Shown piece by piece: positions 24,154 to 38,254 of a stretch of 64,000 bases of DNA (position 1 is the stretch's first letter; each line of letters opens with the position of its first letter). The stretch is from Salvelinus alpinus. Its lineage: Eukaryota; Chordata; Actinopteri; Salmoniformes; Salmonidae. Where the stretch lies: positions 12,265,805 to 12,329,804 of the forward strand of contig NC_092120.1 of NCBI RefSeq assembly GCF_045679555.1, written 5' to 3'. Under the pieces are notes generated by a model. It did not search any database, was not told the DNA's origin, and saw only the letters and a list, made by a program, of their open reading frames with translations. The position numbers and the translations under genes are program-made.

Positions 24154-26954
24154 TGTTACTTCTAACTCGCTCCTGTTACAGTATGTAACAATGCTACCAG
24201 GTTGACATAGCTGTGTGGTATACACGGCTATTCCGGAAATTGGCATCAAGGAACGTTTCTCTTTCTGATCAATTTAGCAACAGAGGTCACAAGCCCTGTC
24301 ATCCCTGCTGTACGGTATTTTTCAATCCAATTAGTAGAACAGGAGATGAGTTGTACAACCTTGTGAAGGTGTAAAACAGAGAAACGGAGCCAGCGGGGGA
24401 CAGAGTGTACTGCCGGTAGGCTACTCAGCATTCTACTGATCACGATGGCATTGCAACTTTTGAAACACTCCAGAATGACTCAACAGCACACTCTAATCAG
24501 AGAGATACTGGAGCTTGTGTTGTTGCTGTAAGATAGTACTATCAACGATTGCCAAGGACATGGTACTCTACAGTCTGGCCAAAATATTTTAAATTACCTT
24601 TATTGGTGGTGTGTTCTTTTGTTCTCGTTAACGTCTAGCCAGCGTTAATTAAATCCTTAATTGCATTTTAATTGGGAATAAGGTGCCATTTGCAATAACA
24701 GCAAGGGCAAGAGTCTCGGCCAATGACAGGCGGATGACATAAGGTCGATAATGAATTAAGATCAACAATGAAAAGGTCCATCATAAAGAAACCTCTAAAC
24801 AATCATTTACAGCCGCCATTTTGTTGAGCTCATGTCCCTGATTGTTGTATGTTTCTCCTTAATCTATCATCCATCACATTTTGATGAGGAGTCTCGCTTC
24901 ACTTATTCCATTAACTTTATTACTAATAATATATTTCATTATGCCCATTATTAAATAGAATTGCAATCTGCTTATGATAGCTCGCGTCCAAACAGTTAAT
25001 TAACTAAATGAATGGTGAAACCCAACTAAAAAAACACAACAATTTGCATACAGTAATTGAATGTCACTATTAGTTATTCTGCTTTCTTGAAAGGATGGAT
25101 GGGCACTATATACACACCATGGTCTTCAATGAAGAATGATACACTCACACACACTTGCATGCACGTAAAAAACACGCATGCACACACACACACACAAGCA
25201 TACAATGTTAAATACAATTATCTCCACAGACTAATCTACAACATTGACTTCGACAGTTCATGTTACGCTTCTGTCCTTGCAGGCAAATTATAACTAACTC
25301 TCTGCCTTGGGGCACATCAGCTGTGGTGCATCGAGTCAATCACATGTCCACAAGCTGAATAGCAACCATTCAATGAAATGTCTCATGAGATTAATTTCAT
25401 AACCATCCACACTTTGTATACCACAAAAAAAAGACAAACATGGGATGAATTCAAAGCGGTAAGCATCATGTCCTAAAGATACTTCCTACTGTACGCTTTA
25501 GATGCACAATGGCAGTTCAGACCCAACCAAGATGGCTTCCACTATAAATATCAAGAAGTCATACAATATAATATAATATATATAATATAATATATATATA
25601 TATAATATATATAATATAATATAATCGCGAGCAAGAAAATATGTCATTTTCCCACCTCACTGCTCCTGCTATAGCACCTTTTGCAGAGCATCAATATCTC
25701 TGGTGAAGATCACATAGCACAAGGCAGGAGCTCCATCTCGGTAAGGAGACATATTTCATAGACAAAGGCAGGCAGGAGGGCCAAGAAAGAGGATTTTTGC
25801 TCGCTCTTAATGAGGCTAAGAAAAAGGATGGGCCTTTTTCCTCTCCTTTCCCCCCTCCTTCAGCTCCTGAGAAGCCTGGCCAGGCACGATAAAGGGGAAG
25901 AAATTGAATTCTTTATGGAAGTGGCACTAGCTCGAGCTCCGGAGAGATGAGGGAAGACTCCAGAAAAAGAGAGAGTTAGATGTGCTAACATCATCCTCTA
26001 ACGACAAATGTGTTTCAGCCCTCTGTCGTTTCATTCCTCTTATCTGACTGAGGAAACTTTCTTTCTCGCCCATTTCCAATTTTACGTGTCTAGCCAGCTA
26101 CTTAATTTCCTCATACAGATTTGGTCTTTCATCAACCTCTCCTCTCTCTGTCCACTCTGTCTTCATCCGCTTTTGTTCTGAACTCTATGGCCCCCTTTCC
26201 CCAACTCCCCTGTGCTAAATCACCACACTTCCCATGCAAATTAAACCTGACATTGGACAGGGGGCATCCCCTATCATAAAATGTTTACACATTTCAAATA
26301 AAAAATGTTAATACTTTGCCTCAAAATCTAATTCCCGAAAGCTTGATACATTTCTTCAGCATAATATTATATTTTTAGGGTTTGTGCTTTGGATGCTATC
26401 CTGCAATTAAGCTTCAAACAGAGCATCAATATATTTTTATTATGAAGAGATATGATGTTTGAAGATAACACTCAGTTTGGTTTATTTTGTCAGTTAGCTG
26501 ACGGGGTGAGGAAGGGAACATTTTGTTCCAGATTCTCTGCTCCCTGGGGTTAGACAGACCAGCTGCAGACATGACTGACTGACCACTTGTCACAGGGAAA
26601 ACAAAAACACAAAATTAAGCAAACCAAATCATATTTCCAGATGGTGTGGCAAAAATAGCATTATTTAAATCAGACATTCACACTCTGCAACCTCCCAAAA
26701 TAACCTGTAGAAGCCAGGTTAATGACAGTGGGATGGAGGTTTCATTTCGTTTCATCCCCTATTAAACCCTGGGCCCATAACAACCCAAGACATCTACAGG
26801 TGTTGTCCTGTCACTCTCAATTAAACGCCCAGCCATCCAGCCACGGAGCTACCAGCCCGAACTACACACAACAAGAGTCAGGGCATCATTAGCCATGGGT
26901 CAAACAGCATTAGGTTCCAACACCCATACCGTCATGGCTAGGTGCACAGTACAT
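24154..26954. other. Intergenic, possible conserved non-coding stretches
   Basis: No exons are recognised. The parts 24600-25030 and 25790-26000 have the look of vertebrate non-coding enhancers: TAAT-rich homeodomain-type cores mixed with GC-bearing words. That is only an impression, and no conservation data are available here. Confidence 0.3.
25562..25625. repeat. TA-rich simple repeat
   Basis: Alternating TATAATATAA units, about 64 bases, unstable low-complexity DNA. Confidence 0.9.
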
Positions 26955-27520
26955 TTTGCAGTGTTAAATCAACACATAAAGAGTACATTTTAACACTATA
27001 GCAAAGTACATATGGTCCTACTCTACAGAGTGTAAAAAGTACTCTGATTATAGTGTTACATTTTGAGTGTTAATGTAACACTCCATAGTATAAAAAATTA
27101 CACGCTCACAGTGTTATTTTTATTCAACACTAGGTAGACTCAACGAAATGACATTGCCACGAGCGGCACCGCAGATATTGAGATGAACGAGGATGCAAGA
27201 CTTCACCAGGGCACTAAAACAGCAGAGAGGTTGAGCCTCGTGCTTCAACGATCTTAGTTGCAGAATTTGAAATTGACCTAGTATGCTGTTTACTTTCTGC
27301 ATCTAGGCCGTATCGCTGAGTCTACCTTTAAGACTGTATGGTGTAAAGCCTAATTTGCATATTTCCCATGGTGCCTTTTCTTTAAGTGAATTGTAGAGTT
27401 ACCACCTATGACTGTATTTGTTAGTAACAGTGACATGGTTGTTGAATTATTTCATTTTAAAGGCCTGTGCCTTTCACCAAATGAGTAGCTCGGTGTGTGT
27501 TATCATTCAAATGTAACTTT
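26955..27520. other. Possible interspersed repeat with ACAC/GTGTTA motifs
   Basis: The words CAGTGTTA, TAACACT and AGTGTTAAT recur between 26959 and 27130, and end-facing copies suggest an old MITE. No defined termini or target duplication are visible. The remainder to 27520 holds nothing recognised. Confidence 0.3.
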
Positions 27521-27626
27521 ATGACAATTAGTGATGGGCAGTTCGAGTCTTTTCAGTGAGCCGGCTCATTTGGCTCCGTTCACATAAAAGAGCAAGCTCC
27601 CTGTCACTCCTCCACTAACCTCTCTC

Positions 27627-28305
27627 CTTTTCAGTGCGTACTGGGGTATCAGCCGGTTCTGGCACCGTGGCATCAGAGCCAGATCGAAGCTCCTGCGGTG
27701 GACGAATGGTTTAAGCGCTCGGAGGAGACCTGGGACGCCGCCCATGGGCACCTACAACGGGCCGTGAGGCGACAAAAGGCGAGCGCCGACCACCACCGCA
27801 GCGAGGCCGGGTCTGGCTCCCGACCCGAAACCTGCCCCTCCGTCTGCCCTGCCGGAAGCTGGGCCCACGGTTTGTGGGGCCGTTCAAAGTCCTGAGGAGA
27901 CTGAATGAGGTATGCTACAGGTTACAGCTTCCCCCAGATTACCGTATTAATCCCTCGTTCCATGTGTCTCTCCTCAGGCCGGTGATGGCTGGTCCACTCC
28001 AGGAGTCTGAGGTGCGGGAGGTTCCTCCGCCCCCTCTGAACATCGAGGGGGCCCCGGCGTATGCTGTTCGAGCCATCCTGGACTCGAAGGCGTCGGGCGA
28101 GGGGCCTTCAGTACCTCGTGGAGTGGGAGGGGTACGGTCCGGAGGAGAGATGCTGGGTGCCGGTGGAGGACGTTTTGGACCCTTCGTTGCTGTGGGAGTT
28201 TCACCGTCTCCATCCGGATCGCCCTGCGCCTCGTCCTCCGGGTCGTCCCAGAGGTCGGTGTCGGCGCGCTGCTGGAGCTGCGCGTCAAGGGGGGGGGGGG
28301 GGGGG
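27627..28305 (+). pseudogene. Gypsy integrase C-terminus and chromodomain remnant
   Basis: Integrase inserts LTR-element cDNA, and the chromodomain of chromoviruses directs it to marked chromatin. Visible pieces are [14 protein letters not shown] at the start (the end of the integrase core), [16 protein letters not shown] and [11 protein letters not shown] (about 27850-27985), then the chromodomain-like [17 protein letters not shown] with its aromatic residues (28107-28160). At least two frame changes separate the blocks. It ends in glycine codons made by the poly-G polypurine tract. Confidence 0.85.
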
Positions 28306-28310
28306 GGTAC

Positions 28311-28637
28311 TGTCACAACTTCGGTCCCTCTCCTTGTTCGGGCGGCGTTCGGCGGTCGACGTCACCGGCCTTCTAGCCACCGCCGATCGACTTTTCATTT
28401 TCCATTTGTTTTGTCTTAGTCTTACACACCTGGTTTCACTCACCCAATTACCTGTTTATTATTTAACCCTCTGTTCCCCATGTTTGTTTGTGAGTGATTG
28501 TTCTTTGTAAATCGGTCCGTTATTGTGGGCTCGTATATTTGCCTTGTATTTTTGTATTTTGAGTAAAGTATGTTGATTACTCATTTTTGCTGTCCTGCGC
28601 CTGACTCTCTACACCAGCTACACACAGGACCCCATTA
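28311..28637 (+). repeat. 3' LTR of the gypsy fragment
   Basis: Starts TGTCACAACTTCGG straight after the polypurine tract plus TAC, and ends near CCCCATTACA. The end was set where hAT sequence (CCCAAACGGCTCTTCC) resumes by comparison with the second hAT copy. The length of about 327 bp is normal for a gypsy LTR. Confidence 0.75.
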
Positions 28638-29023
28638 CACTCCCAAACGGCTCTTCCAACCTAGAACCATGACAAAAGTGCTCATCTCCAATGTAAAGCC
28701 CAAAAGAAAGGATACCATTATGTCAGATCGTGAAATGCACGTTCAAATACATTATTACCTGGCCAATTATTAGAAGGCCTGAAAATATCTGCATGGACCA
28801 GTTGCACTCTCCCCACTATTTATTGTTTCTGCAGTGAAGATTCACCCTCGCTACAGAATTATTTTGTAACTTATCTGCTCAAAAAGCAGTAGTAGCAGTA
28901 TACAAATCAGGGAGTCTAATGTACGGATCTTGCGATTCGGTTCCCATAGTTAACCAAAAAGATCTGTTCAAAAAGAGCTGTTTGTTTGAGAACAACCCAT
29001 CACTAATGACAATACATGACATA

Positions 29024-29519
29024 CACTGAGTGTACAAAACATTAGGAACACTAATATTGAGTTGCACCCCCCTTTGTCCTCAGAACAGCCTCAATTCGTC
29101 GGGGCATGGACTCTACAAGGTGTCGAAAACGTTCCACAAGGATGCTGGCCTTGCTGACTCCAATGCTTCCCACACGGGAAACTGTTGAGCGTGAAAAACC
29201 CTGCAGTGTTACAATTCTTGACACAATCAAACCGGTGCGCATGCCTGGCACCTGCTACCATACCCCATTCAAAGGCACTTAAATCTTTTGTCTTGCCGAT
29301 TCACCCTCTGAATGGCACACATATACAATCCATGTCTCAATTGTCTCAAGGCATAACAATTCTTCTTTAATTAACCTGTCTCCTCTCCTTCATCTCCACT
29401 GATTGAAGTAGATTTAACAAGTGACATCAATAAGAGATCATCCAGCTTTCACCTGGATTCACCTGGTTAGTCTATGTTATGGAAAGAGAAGGTGTTCCTA
29501 ATGTTTTGTACACTCAGTG
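29024..29519 (-). mobile_element. Tc1-like deletion derivative (496 bp)
   Basis: Terminal inverted repeats CACTGAGTGTACAAAACATT and its complement at 29492-29519 are nearly perfect and flanked by TA on both sides. On the minus strand the interior still encodes a transposase C-terminus (FRHLVESMPRRIEAVLRTKG, ending ATQY at about 29051-29130). The N-terminal and most catalytic parts are missing, so it depends on another source of transposase. Confidence 0.88.
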
Positions 29520-29521
29520 TA

Positions 29522-32500
29522 TATCATGAGGCCTTACTTTGATGGCTTAGTTTCATCCTAACACCACTTACAGGCCACATCAGGCCCACAAGTCACATTA
29601 TGATGGCTTGCAAAGTGATATGTAATTCATATTGGAATCTAACCAGAGTTAGACCATCCAACAGTTGAAATGTGTATGTACCCGCATTCAGAATGGTACC
29701 CAGGGTTAGGAAATTTGATAGCAAAGACTACCTAAACTATTTAAACTGAAACAACCATTTCAGTAAAAGGTGCAAAAAAATCTAACTAACCGATTGGATT
29801 TTTTGTATTTATGTATTTTATCTTTATGTAGCATAAAATGAATCAATTGGTTGATTAATCCCAGCCATGCTATCCCAGCCTTGCTATCCCAGCCTTGCTA
29901 TCCCAGCCATGCTATCCCAGCCATGCTATCCCAGCCATGCTGCCCAGAAAATAATAAGTAAGGCTGTACACTTGCTGCCTTGAATCAGGTTTGAAGACGA
30001 GGAAGAGCAATACGAGCTCGTAATGAAAATAAAAACATGATGCTTGGTTGAATTAAAGATCATGTTTGGCCGTCAGCCTCCATCAGATGAAAAGACTGTT
30101 GCTTCTATAGCCTAACTATGGGGAGTTTCCAACTGTTTACACAATACTGTATATACTGTATTTGTTTTGCAAAGGCTGGTTTATTCAGGTCAAAAATATC
30201 CTTTGATCCAAGATGATTATGGAGAATGTAGCTACATTTCTGCTTTAGTGTAGATAATTGCAATGTAGCTGTCAAGACTTCGCTTCTGACTAAGAGCATA
30301 GAGAACTGAGCTAAAAACAGCCTTTTTGTAAGCTGTCTTAAACCATTAACCATGAACAGTAAACCTTCTCATTTGAATGTTCTGATTGGTTCCTCACGCT
30401 TTCATACGTCTTACTGAAAAATACAAAGGACAACATAATTCCATGCAGTGCAGGAAAATATGATAAATACAATGCATTATTTGTCACAGTGTGCATGCAA
30501 AACAGAACATTTAATTTCACAGACTTTATTGATGCACAGTGTGTGCTCATAATTCAATAATTTCTTCAAGGGTGGGAAAGCATTTTCCATTCCTACCCAC
30601 TAAACCTTGCAGAGATAATGGTACACTTACTGAATCTATAAATTATGCAGTTTTGGAAGCATTTCCTTTCACATACAACGTTCAAATCCATATTAGTGGG
30701 CAACTTCAATTCGAGCAGTCTTTGTTTACTGTGGAGGTTAGTTATCGGTCGTGGAAGTCTTGCAAAGCCATTATAGCTGTAGTGACCCAAGAGCAATCTG
30801 AGAGCAGAATAGACAGCGGCAGTGGCGCTGGCAGAATAGACATTAAGATCCCTTGATGTAACCAATCAAGCTGCAATACAGTTGTTAGTCTCATTGGAAG
30901 ATATACAATTTCAAATAATTCAAATTTCATTCAAATGTTCCAAAGAAATCTTTATTGAAAGGATTTCCATAACAATTCAGCCTAACAACAAAACTACATC
31001 AGTATCCAGAAGCATACTCTTCAATATCGTTTGACCCTAATAGCACACCTTGGGAGCACTCTCCCAACCTCGAATGTATTACCCAACTATAGAGATATAG
31101 TTTATCATCACAACAGGGAACATTTGAAACAGCATGATGGGTATCGGCAACAACTTAAGTTACCACACACCTCTCGCTGTTACAAATCATGAGATGGGGC
31201 ACAGGGTAGGAAGGATGAATGTGCATCTAGCTGTATCTAACTTCCCTCATCATTGCAGGGGTTGGTTAGGCTGCCTGGGAGGGAACAGAGCAGCGGAGGG
31301 AATGGGATGAGATGAAAGGGATTCATTCTCCAACAGTTTGAGGTTAACAGCTTGTCATTGGGCTTCCTTATCTGATGCCTAAGATCGATGGCAGAGTGGC
31401 CAGTGACCACAAACACATCCGTTCTCTAACCCCACAATGAACAATCCCGCCAATTCCCGGTATATCGGCAGCAGGGGTGAACGGTGATATAAAATCATTA
31501 ACCACCCTCCTCAATTGCTGTCCGGGGCCTGTACTCTTGATTTTCTCCCAATACTGCATAAATGGAGGAAATCCAAGGGTTTTGCGATGCCAATTACAAA
31601 TCATGTTTTTCATTCGTAATGTACTGAGAAATGAGAAATGTCATGCTTTTGGAAGAAAGTTTGATCGATGGAGGGAATGACTGCATATGTCTTTCATTCT
31701 TATGAATCTGTTTCTATAGGCTACTACTTTGTTGAGCAGGAGGTAAGATAAGCCAGTGAAGCGGTGAGTGTGTCCAGGTGTCTGTAGAAAGGTCACCAAG
31801 GGGTATTATAGCTGTGGGATGTCTTAAAGGTTACCGCCATCATGCTCCATCCAATATTAATAACACCAGACTACCTAGCAAGACCCCCTGCAGATAAACA
31901 AGACCATTTAGAAAAGAAGGTGTCATAAGAATCCATAGAGGACCATTAAAGAGTACTTTGTGTCAACGTACTTCAAGACAAACTTCATCTAGTGTTACCT
32001 CGTGTCTAATGTAGGAAACAAGTGAAAACTAAAGTATACCACTGTACATACGTGAATATGTCGTCTTTTCAAACCCAGACATTCTTCAGGATTTCTTCGA
32101 AAGGTCACAGTCAGGTAGTCGATGACTCTTTGCCCTTGTGTTTCTAGTGGTTGCCATTACTTTATCGATCCAGTGACGACATCAAGGAGAGCTTAAAGGT
32201 TATAGTCAAGCAGGACATATTTTACGTTGTCTCAATACCTACCTGTATGGTCCAGGATATGATAATGACTGGCTTTCATAGCAGCCAAAACAAATGTTTT
32301 GCTATTAAAAATGCTTATAAACACAAGGCCGTGTCCTCTATAAGGATTTGGCAGTCTTCCTCCGGCTAATATTTTAAAAAGGTGCATTGCTCAAACCCCT
32401 CCCAAAATGGAAATATTTGCCTGTTAAATGGGTGGTATAAACAATGGTAAAGAAAAGATCAAAATGTGAATTAATCTTTTGCTGGCGAGTCACGGACAAC

Positions 32501-32811
32501 AGACATTTGTTTAAGACAAAGGCAATGACAGATGTTGGCCAGATGTTTATGTGCATGTAAAACGCTGCCACATTGCCAAACATTTACATAATGAACTGAT
32601 AGAGAAATTGATAATTATTAATTTTCAACCTAAACTTTTTGGCTGCTACTGCTCTATCCTCTTACTGTTAAGTCTCATCCCTGGAATCATTTCCATACAA
32701 TGACCTGCTGTTTCTGTGCCACAAGTGTGGATTAAACCCCAAATCTGGTATTCAAAATGGAATGCAAATAAGCCAAACCTCAAGCTGTTGCCTGTGGCTT
32801 TTTAAATAGGG
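29522..32811. other. Intergenic, no recognised gene
   Basis: Contains a 14-bp tandem repeat (listed) and otherwise only short frames without motifs. Confidence 0.5.
29862..29945. repeat. 14-bp tandem repeat, about 6 copies
   Basis: Units of GCTATCCCAGCCAT/T repeat head to tail with one recurrent A/T difference and end in a diverged copy (GCTGCCCAG). Confidence 0.9.
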
Positions 32812-32813
32812 TA

Positions 32814-34422
32814 CAGTGCCTTACAAAAGTGTTCATCCCCCTTGGTGTTTTTCCTATTTTGATGCATTACAATCTGTAATTTAAATAGATTTTTATTTGG
32901 ATTTCATGTAATGGACATACACAAAATAGTCCAAATTGGTGAAGTGAAATGAAAAAAAATAACTTGTTTCAAGAGATTTAAAAAAATTCCAAACGGAAAA
33001 TTGCTACGTGCATATGTATTCACCCCCTTTGCTATGAAGCCCCTAAGTAAGATCGGGTGCAACCAATTACCTTCAGAAGTCACATAATTAGTTAGATTGC
33101 ACACAGGTGGACTTTATTTAAGTGTCAGATGATCTGTCACATGATCTCAGTATATATACACCTGTTCTGAAAGGCCCCAGAGTCTGCAACACCACTAAGC
33201 AAGGGGCACCACCAAGCAAGCGGCACTATGAAGACCAAGGAGCTCTACAAACAGGTCAGAGACAAAGTTGTGGAGAAATACAGATCAGGGTTGGGTTATA
33301 AAAAAATATCCCGAACTTTGAACATCCCACAGAGCACCATTAAATCCATTATTAAAAAATGTAAAGAATATGGCACCACAACAAACCTGCTGAGAGAGGG
33401 CCGCACACCAAAACTCACAGACCAGGCAAGGAGGGCATTAATCAGAGAGGCAACAAAGAGACCAAAGATAACCCTGAAGAAGCTGCAAAGCTCCACAGCG
33501 GAGATTGGAGTATCTGTCCATAGCACCACTATAATTCGTATACTCCACAGAGCTGGGCTTTACGGAAGAGTGGACAGAAAAAATACATTGCTTAAGAAAA
33601 AAATAACCAAACACGTTTGGTGTTCGCCAAAAGGCATGTGGGAGACTCCCCAAACATATGGAAGAAGGTACTCTGGTCAGATGAGACTAACATTTAGCTA
33701 TTTGGCCATCAAGGAAAACGCTATGTCTGGTGCAAACCCAACACCTCTCATTACTCCGAGAACACAATCCATGTTTTTCATCGGCAGGGACTGGGAAACT
33801 GGTCAGAATTGAAGGAATGATGGATGGTGCTAAATACAGGGAAATTCTTGAGGGAAACCTGTTTCAGTCTTCCAGAGATTTGAGACTGGGACGGAGGTTC
33901 ACCTTCCAGCAGGACAATGACCCTAAGCATACTGCTAAAGCAACACTCAAGTGGTTTAAGGGGAAACATTTAAATGTTTCGGAATGGCCTAGTCAAGCCC
34001 AGACCTCAATCCAATTGAGAATCTGTGGTATGACTTAAAGATTGCTATACACCAGCGAAACCCATCCAACTTGAAGGAGCTGAAGCAGTTTTTCCTTGAA
34101 GGATGGGCAAAATCCCAGTGGCTAGATGTGCCAAGCTTATAGAGACATACCCCAAGAGACTTGCAGCTATAATTGCTGCAAAAGGTGGCTCTACAAAGTA
34201 TTGACTTTGGGGGGGTGAATAGTTATGCACGCTCAAGTTTTCAGTTTTTTTTGGTCTTATTTCTTATTTGTTTCACAATAAAAAAATGTGCATCTTCAAA
34301 GTGGTAGGCATGTTGTGTAAATCAAATGATAAACCCCCCCCAAAAAATATATTTTAATTCCAGGTTGTAAGGCAACAAAATAGGAAAAATGCCAAGGGGG
34401 TGAATACTTTCGCAAGCCACTG
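32814..34422 (+). mobile_element. Tc1-like element, complete ends
   Basis: The left end CAGTGCCTTACAAAAGTGTT follows TA (32812-32813). The right end, reverse-complemented, is CAGTGGCTTGCGAAAGTATT, followed by TA (34423-34424). The 1609-bp length is typical. A decayed transposase lies between. Confidence 0.92.
33228..34204 (+). pseudogene. Tc1-like transposase pseudogene
   Basis: Starts ATGAAGACCAAGGAG (MKTKELYKQVRD). The N-terminal HTH part is intact to about 33600, with a GYKKISRTLNIPQSTIKSII helix-turn-helix. A frame change near 33600-33650 puts the first catalytic Asp (SDET box) out of frame. The second Asp is in [12 protein letters not shown] (33910-33945). A further shift near 33998 separates the DLNPIEN block (third residue). 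The stop is TGA at 34202-34204 after the usual STKY ending. The three catalytic residues therefore fall in more than one frame and the copy is dead. Confidence 0.88.
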
Positions 34423-34424
34423 TA

Positions 34425-35717
34425 GTTTGCAGCCAATGCTTTACCCTCAGGAGTAGAGCGGGTGTCTTTCTTTCTTGTTGTATTTATGCAACAACTTAAT
34501 AATATACAGGTCAAGACCCTGCCCTTCTCCATAGTACAAAGCCCCGGCTTCTTAAGGTGGGCGTAAGGACTTGACTAAAATCTGAATACCAAATATTGTG
34601 AAGCACAAATCTCCTGCTTAAACGTGCAGGTCCTCTTTTACAGAGCAAACAAATCAATGCACAAAATAAGAGAATGTTATCTTCCTCTTAGCTTAAGGCA
34701 CGGAGAATAAAGGTATATTGGTGCTGCCAACACACCTCCACGGCTTTAAAAATGGCCTCAGTCTGCTGCTCTTTTGACCTAGCTAAGAGGTCCCAAAGTA
34801 GAAAATAGTCTCCGCTGCAACAAACTACCATACATTCCAAAGATCATGTGAGTCACACAACCTTGTAGGAAGAGAATGTACAAGTATTCCTTCCTACCCA
34901 CTATATGGTATACCCCCAACACAGTTCAGTGAACTGTGCATCCCCCTAAGGCTCTGAAAAGCCCCTCAGACCTCTACCCTCCTGCAGCCTTGATCTTGTG
35001 TTTAACAATAGATGGTGCTCAGGCCAGCTAGTTACTGTTTCCTCTCCCTTTACGGAGCTTCCTAGGCCAGGCTACAAGGCCACTGGACCTGGATACCTCA
35101 GAGGGAATCTGTCTTTCCTGTCGTCAGCAGCAACTTCCCTTTTCTATCCTGCGGCACTGTGCTCCATGGTGGTAAGAGAGAGCTTTGATGGTATCTTTCG
35201 GCAGTTGATATCCTTTCAAAGTAAATGAAAAATATTTTTTCCAAAACTGACAAAGGTCAGTGAGGAAGTATTGTACACTTTCTTCTTAGCTTGTCTGTAT
35301 AATGCCTGTATTCTCATTGATCAAAACAATATAGTATGCACGTATTTTCAGGGATGAGAACTCCATAAGTAAGGAGACAATAGATATCAGACTGTGAATA
35401 AGGCATACAATCCATCTATTTAATGCAGAATGAGACTGGGCCTAAAACATAATCTAAATAAGCATCAGAATTGCAGAGCAATACCCCGAAGCTCACTGGT
35501 TATATAAAGCGATTCACATGCGTCAAATATGCACCAGATTACTTCTATGGTATATCTGGCCTGAAAATATCTACAGGACAATGAGTGGCAATATAGTGAA
35601 AGCTTGAAGGAAGACTTTGAACAGAAATATGAACCCAAACTAATAAGAATTTAAAAAGAAAATACCCATGCAGATGCATTCACTGAAGTCTGGTTCTCAG
35701 TATAAGAGAATCATCTC

Positions 35718-35718
<1 letters not shown>
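34425..35718. other. Intergenic, no recognised gene
   Basis: No supported features. The frame 34998-35228 has no recognisable motif. Confidence 0.5.

Positions 35719-35811
<93 letters not shown>
35719..35811. repeat. (GA)n microsatellite, about 46 units
   Basis: Pure GA run on the plus strand, about 93 bases, all purine and so able in principle to form triplex DNA. Long frames through it (poly Glu-Arg or Leu-Ser) are artefacts. Confidence 0.97.
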
Positions 35812-35815
<4 letters not shown>

Positions 35816-35996
35816 TAGGGTTAATGCCTGTTCATTTAGCCTACATTGGATATCAATTTGGGGAGTGTTTCTGCGAGCAGCCTCATCGGAGTGTATCGAT
35901 TTATTGATTTATGAGTTAAGTTGAAACTGCACCATGGGAAAAAGAGCCTCGTTCTGTTTATATGGGAATCGATACTACAACTCTAAATGGTGAGAA

Positions 35997-36690
<694 letters not shown>

Positions 36691-38254
36691 TGTTGGAACA
36701 TTACACAAGGTTACTGCCTAAACTCTCTGTGATTTGATTTAGGATCACTTTTACCATATAACAGGCAACAGCCTCTGTTTCCCAGGTGGAAAACAAGACA
36801 AAGGAATAAGAAAGAAAAAGAAATAAAGGATTTATTCACAATACCGTATTGCTATTGCATTATTTTTCAATCACAGTGTATTACTCCTGGGTTATTCAAA
36901 TATTTGCACCGTTGATACATCAAACCATCTTAGCTCATCATTTCACTTGTCAGTTTTCGTGTGAGAGTCGAGGGGAAATAACATTAAATGTATCTAAAAT
37001 ATCAATATGTTATAGAAATGTCACCGTAAAGATTCATTTTCGATAAGTTATTCCATTCAGGGTCAGATAAAAGCTTGAAATAATATGAGAGAAATCTCAT
37101 CTAATGACTTTCCCATCTGTGGATGAAATATTAAACAGAGGCCTCTGGGGCACACTAGCTATGTGATTCTTAATAATAAAAACATTTTAAGTGAAGTTAA
37201 TTGCTTTAAGAAAGCGGGAGAGAGAGAAATAATTGGATTGTATTATGGTGCATGGTTTGCATTATGTGTATTGGACTGTATTCCTGATGCATTGGAATGA
37301 ATGCAAGTGTTGCATTAGCTATTATGAATGGGCCTAAACATAGATACACTCAAAAGACAATGGCTAATATAGACACCTACGACCTTTAAAACAGAGTGGA
37401 CTGCCTATTTCTGTCATACTTTAAGCATAGTATATTTTATAAAGGCAACATAAACCATTCATAAACCCTTCATCGATTCTTAATTTGACCCTCATTTGAA
37501 ATGAAAGAGAATTAACTTTCTGTTATGTAGGCCTACCATTTATGAGTATTGGGGTTTACTTCCAGGCTGTCCAGGTTCTGAAGAAGCCCGTCTAGACTAT
37601 CCTTTACCGCTGCAGCCATCTATCTCAGAGAAAGTCTTCTGACCCAAACTCATTCTATTTTTTATCGTCTATTGTCTCCAGGCTTGTTCAAATGTACCTC
37701 ACTCTCTAGAGAATGAGACAGAAAGAGAGAGAGAGAAAATAAGAAAAGCCTGCTGTTATACAGATATATTTTCTCTATGGTCAGAATGCAATAAGTCCAT
37801 TTATAGTGCTTTCAGAAATGTAATCTAGCTTGGCGGTGGAGAAATGTAGCCTGCCTTGGGTTCAGATGATTCTGATAGCAGAGTGATAACAGGTAAAGCC
37901 CTAGACGTTCTTCTGAGCATCCTGAACAGTGTTCCCTCCCAACTCTATCCTTTCTGCTGTCTGTGTGTGGCGATGACAATGCAGCCAGAGAGATTTGCCC
38001 ACCTCCTTTCTGCCAATTTCCTCCCAGGCTGATGAGATGCTTAAGCAATGTTAACAGAATACAGAGCGATGGGGTGGAGAAGAGTGGGAATTACAAAATG
38101 CTGAGCAGCAATCTCCTTTACAGCATTCCTTAGGCGGGCTCTTGGACCCTAAACACATTGACTCTCTCCCTGAGGGTGGAATAGGGGTAGATACGAATGT
38201 AAATGGACTGGAAAAAGAGACTGCTGAGTCCACACACAGATGGTTGTGTCAAGC

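Larger units (their letters stand above)
27627..28637 (+). mobile_element. 3' end of a chromodomain Ty3/gypsy element
   Basis: The segment includes the C-terminal part of pol, a long poly-G polypurine tract (about 28291-28307) and one LTR (28311-28637). The 5' LTR, gag, RT and most of integrase are absent. hAT sequence resumes directly after the LTR. The missing 5' part could reflect incomplete insertion or later deletion. No direct repeat around the gypsy piece was found. Confidence 0.85.
27529..29005 (-). mobile_element. hAT-like MITE carrying a gypsy insertion
   Basis: The outer termini are TAGTGATGGGC at 27529 and CCCATCACTA ending at 29005. They are flanked by a perfect 8-bp direct repeat ATGACAAT (27521-27528 and 29006-29013), the hallmark length for hAT. 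Left and right segments match the second copy at 44610-45075 in the opposite orientation, for example ACCAAAAAGATCTGTTC near the right end. The middle (27627-28637) is a gypsy 3' end that is absent from the second copy, so it entered after the hAT insertion. Confidence 0.9.
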
